The notes below the pieces were generated by a model, which searched no databases, was not told where the DNA came from, and was given only the letters and a program-made list of their open reading frames with translations. The position numbers and the translations under genes were made by a program. From an uncultured Acidobacteriota bacterium (lineage in GTDB: Bacteria; Acidobacteriota; Terriglobia; Terriglobales; Acidobacteriaceae): a stretch of 64,000 nucleotides of DNA. Positions 62,741 through 64,000 of the stretch are shown piece after piece (positions within the stretch are counted from its first letter, which is position 1; the number at the start of each line of letters is the position of its first letter). Location of the stretch: contig CAINND010000118.1 of assembly GCA_903851035.1 (NCBI GenBank), positions 28,880 to 92,879 of the forward strand. The letters are read 5' to 3'.

Positions 62741-63386
62741 ATCGGGCAGTGCGCCGCCCAAACGCACAAGGCTTTCGCAACCACGGTTGCCCGGCGGCGA
62801 TTCCGCTATAGGGTCCTGTCACAGGCGGGGCTGGCGGAACGACAAAAGGTTTGTAGTACAAATCCCGCAGGCGGCGCCACAAAGGGGCGCAGCCGTCGGG
62901 TCTCCGGCGATAGCGACGGGGCAATGGCCAGGGAGTTTCCCGGGCCGCACACGAGATGGCGCCTCCCAACGTGGGGGCACAAGCTGGCCAGAAAAGGATA
63001 ACGGCCGGTCAGGATTGAATTGCGCAGTGGCAATGGGCAGGGAACGGCCCCATCCGGCGGGAAGGAATCCACGTTGATTCCTTTTCGGAGCGGAGAGAAG
63101 CGGTCACAACCCCAACCGAAGCGCAACCGTACCGGGACCAGCCGTCCCGGGGAGAACGGAATTGGTGCATAGGTTCACCACACTTTCAGCCGCGGGGCCA
63201 TCCGGCGCACAGCGCCCAAAGGCAACGGCTGCGGGTTCCCCTCAGCATAGTATCGAGCGGGCGAACTTCGCCTCGCACACCGGCACAGTCCCGGTGGCGC
63301 GGCGCATTGATCTTCAAGTCTGACCAGACCTCCTTTCTGCTTCCGGCTCATTCAGCCTGCTCCGTGAGAGCAGGCCGGGAGCAAAT
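62741..63386. other. 646-bp non-coding region, GC-rich and structured
   Basis: No frame here looks like a gene. The sequence is GC-rich with several short inverted repeats (for example GTTTGTAGTACAAAT at about 62849). I looked for RNase P RNA, tmRNA and SRP RNA signatures and did not find their conserved cores. It may hold a long leader of the RNase E/G gene or a small RNA. Confidence 0.45.
63355..63375 (+). promoter_or_regulatory. Hairpin in the RNase E/G leader
   Basis: GCCTGCTC pairs with GAGCAGGC around the five-base loop CGTGA, ending six bases before GGGAG-like ribosome-site sequence and twelve before the start codon. RNase E mRNAs in other bacteria are autoregulated through leader hairpins, so a similar role can be suspected. 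Confidence 0.4.
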
Positions 63387-64000
63387 ATGAACAAGGAACT
63401 TTACGTCTCAACCACGCCGCATGAAACCAAGGTGGCCCTGGTGGAGGACGATCAGCTCGCCGAGATCTACTTCGAGCGGGAAAACGAATACACCCTGGCC
63501 GGTTCGATCTACAAAGGCCGCGTCACCCGCGTGCTGCCCGGCATGCAGTCGGCGTTTGTCGATATCGGCCTCGAACGCGACGCCTTCCTCTACGTCTCCG
63601 ACTTCCTCGACCTGCAGGACGAGGATGAAGACAGCGAATTCAGCGATGTAAAAGTCACCGGGGCGGCACTGGCCACCGCCAACGGCCTGATTCTGCCGGA
63701 GGCGAAGCCTGCCGAAGTCGAGGACGCCGAAGGTGAGGGCGATGAGCCCGCCGAGGCCTCCGCCGAAGGCGATGCCGCCAATGGCGAGGCCCGCGATGGC
63801 GCTCCGCGCTGGCGTGGACGCCGCCGCCGCCGTGGCCGCCGTGGCGGACGCGAGCGTCAGAACGGCGAGGGCCAGAACGGCCAGGCCGAGCAGCCCGCCG
63901 CCGAAGCGCAGCCCGCAAATGAAAATGAGGAAGCCGAGCCCGGCGAGCCCACTCCGCGCCGCCAGTTGCGTGGCTTTGAGCCGCGTGGCCTGGCCGAGCA
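63387..64000 (+). CDS. rne: RNase E/G family ribonuclease, N-terminal part, runs off the window
   Basis: The visible 204 residues start MNKELYVSTTPHETKVALVEDDQLAEIYFERENEYTLAGSIYKGRVTRVLPGMQSAFVDIGLERDAFLYVSDFL, the S1-domain opening of RNase E/G. After about residue 75 a long insertion begins: acidic (EDEDSEF...), then Arg-rich (WRGRRRRRGRRGGRERQNG), then Glu/Pro-rich. Such an insertion within the S1 domain of the catalytic half is typical of some phyla, including Acidobacteriota. The gene continues beyond 64000. Strong mRNA-turnover role, with basic insert probably binding RNA. Confidence 0.9.
   Translation, partial: MNKELYVSTTPHETKVALVEDDQLAEIYFERENEYTLAGSIYKGRVTRVLPGMQSAFVDIGLERDAFLYVSDFLDLQDEDEDSEFSDVKVTGAALATANGLILPEAKPAEVEDAEGEGDEPAEASAEGDAANGEARDGAPRWRGRRRRRGRRGGRERQNGEGQNGQAEQPAAEAQPANENEEAEPGEPTPRRQLRGFEPRGLAE

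Noticed and set aside
62741..63386. RNase P RNA, tmRNA or SRP RNA in the gap before the RNase E/G gene
   Set aside because: None of the conserved cores of these RNAs is visible on either strand.
1..64000. CRISPR array
   Set aside because: No regularly spaced short repeats were found; the only long direct repeat is the tRNA-derived att pair.

Overview
The window looks like a chromosome segment of a flagellated, GC-rich Gram-negative bacterium, most likely an Acidobacteriota member (Terriglobia-like). This rests on general gene flavour: a secreted VWA-domain protein of the kind common in that phylum, an mreBCD-mrdAB-rne block, P- and L-ring genes that imply an outer membrane, and high GC. It is an inference, not a database result.

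Region 1 (1-33.6 kb) is an almost complete flagellar locus. On the left, fliD and fliS read rightward and end at a terminator. The rest reads leftward. Reading from right to left, an OmpR-type response regulator, a degenerate histidine-kinase-like protein and a sigma-54 activator without a DNA-binding domain come first. A dead AAA+ paralogue then leads flgB-flgC-fliE-fliF-fliG-fliH-fliI-fliJ. Next come fliK-flgD-flgE (closed by a terminator), then fliN-fliO-fliP-fliQ-fliR-flhB-flhA-fliA-fliM-fliN2-MshEN protein-HDOD fragment-cheY-cheX, then flgF-flgG-flgA-flgH-flgI-flgJ, and finally flgM-flgN-flgK-flgL. I can see GG-N10-GC (sigma-54-like) sites before the flgB operon, before fliK and before flgF, and a near-consensus sigma-28 promoter before flgM. 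This gives a readable hierarchy: sigma-54 drives rod, hook and export genes, and FliA/FlgM drives late genes. flhF, flhG, fliL, motAB and flagellin are not in the window. fliG carries a frameshift in a run of eight G.

Region 2 (34.0-37.5 kb) is a small accessory island inserted in a tRNA-Val(GAC) gene. A 102-nt direct repeat (3' half of the tRNA plus its terminator, one mismatch) flanks about 3.4 kb. The cargo is only three genes: a PD-(D/E)XK nuclease-like protein, and on the other strand an RNase J-like MBL/beta-CASP protein followed 2 nt later by a double zinc-ribbon protein. No integrase is present. This is the best candidate in the window for an undescribed, possibly defensive, system.

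Region 3 (37.6-56.5 kb) is mixed chromosomal content: a PAS/zinc-finger protein, a secreted DUF4105-like protein, a membrane hybrid histidine kinase broken by a frameshift, an M20 peptidase with an EamA transporter, a CDF-like membrane protein, a TMTC-like glycosyltransferase with TPRs, a DegP/HtrA protease, a peptidoglycan-binding protein, a VWA protein interrupted by an amber codon, a SemiSWEET-like protein with a HAD phosphatase, an aminotransferase, an aldehyde dehydrogenase and a TonB_C-domain protein.

Region 4 (56.8-64 kb) is the cell-shape operon mreB-mreC-mreD-mrdA-rodA, then a 646-bp non-coding stretch and the start of an RNase E/G gene that runs off the window.
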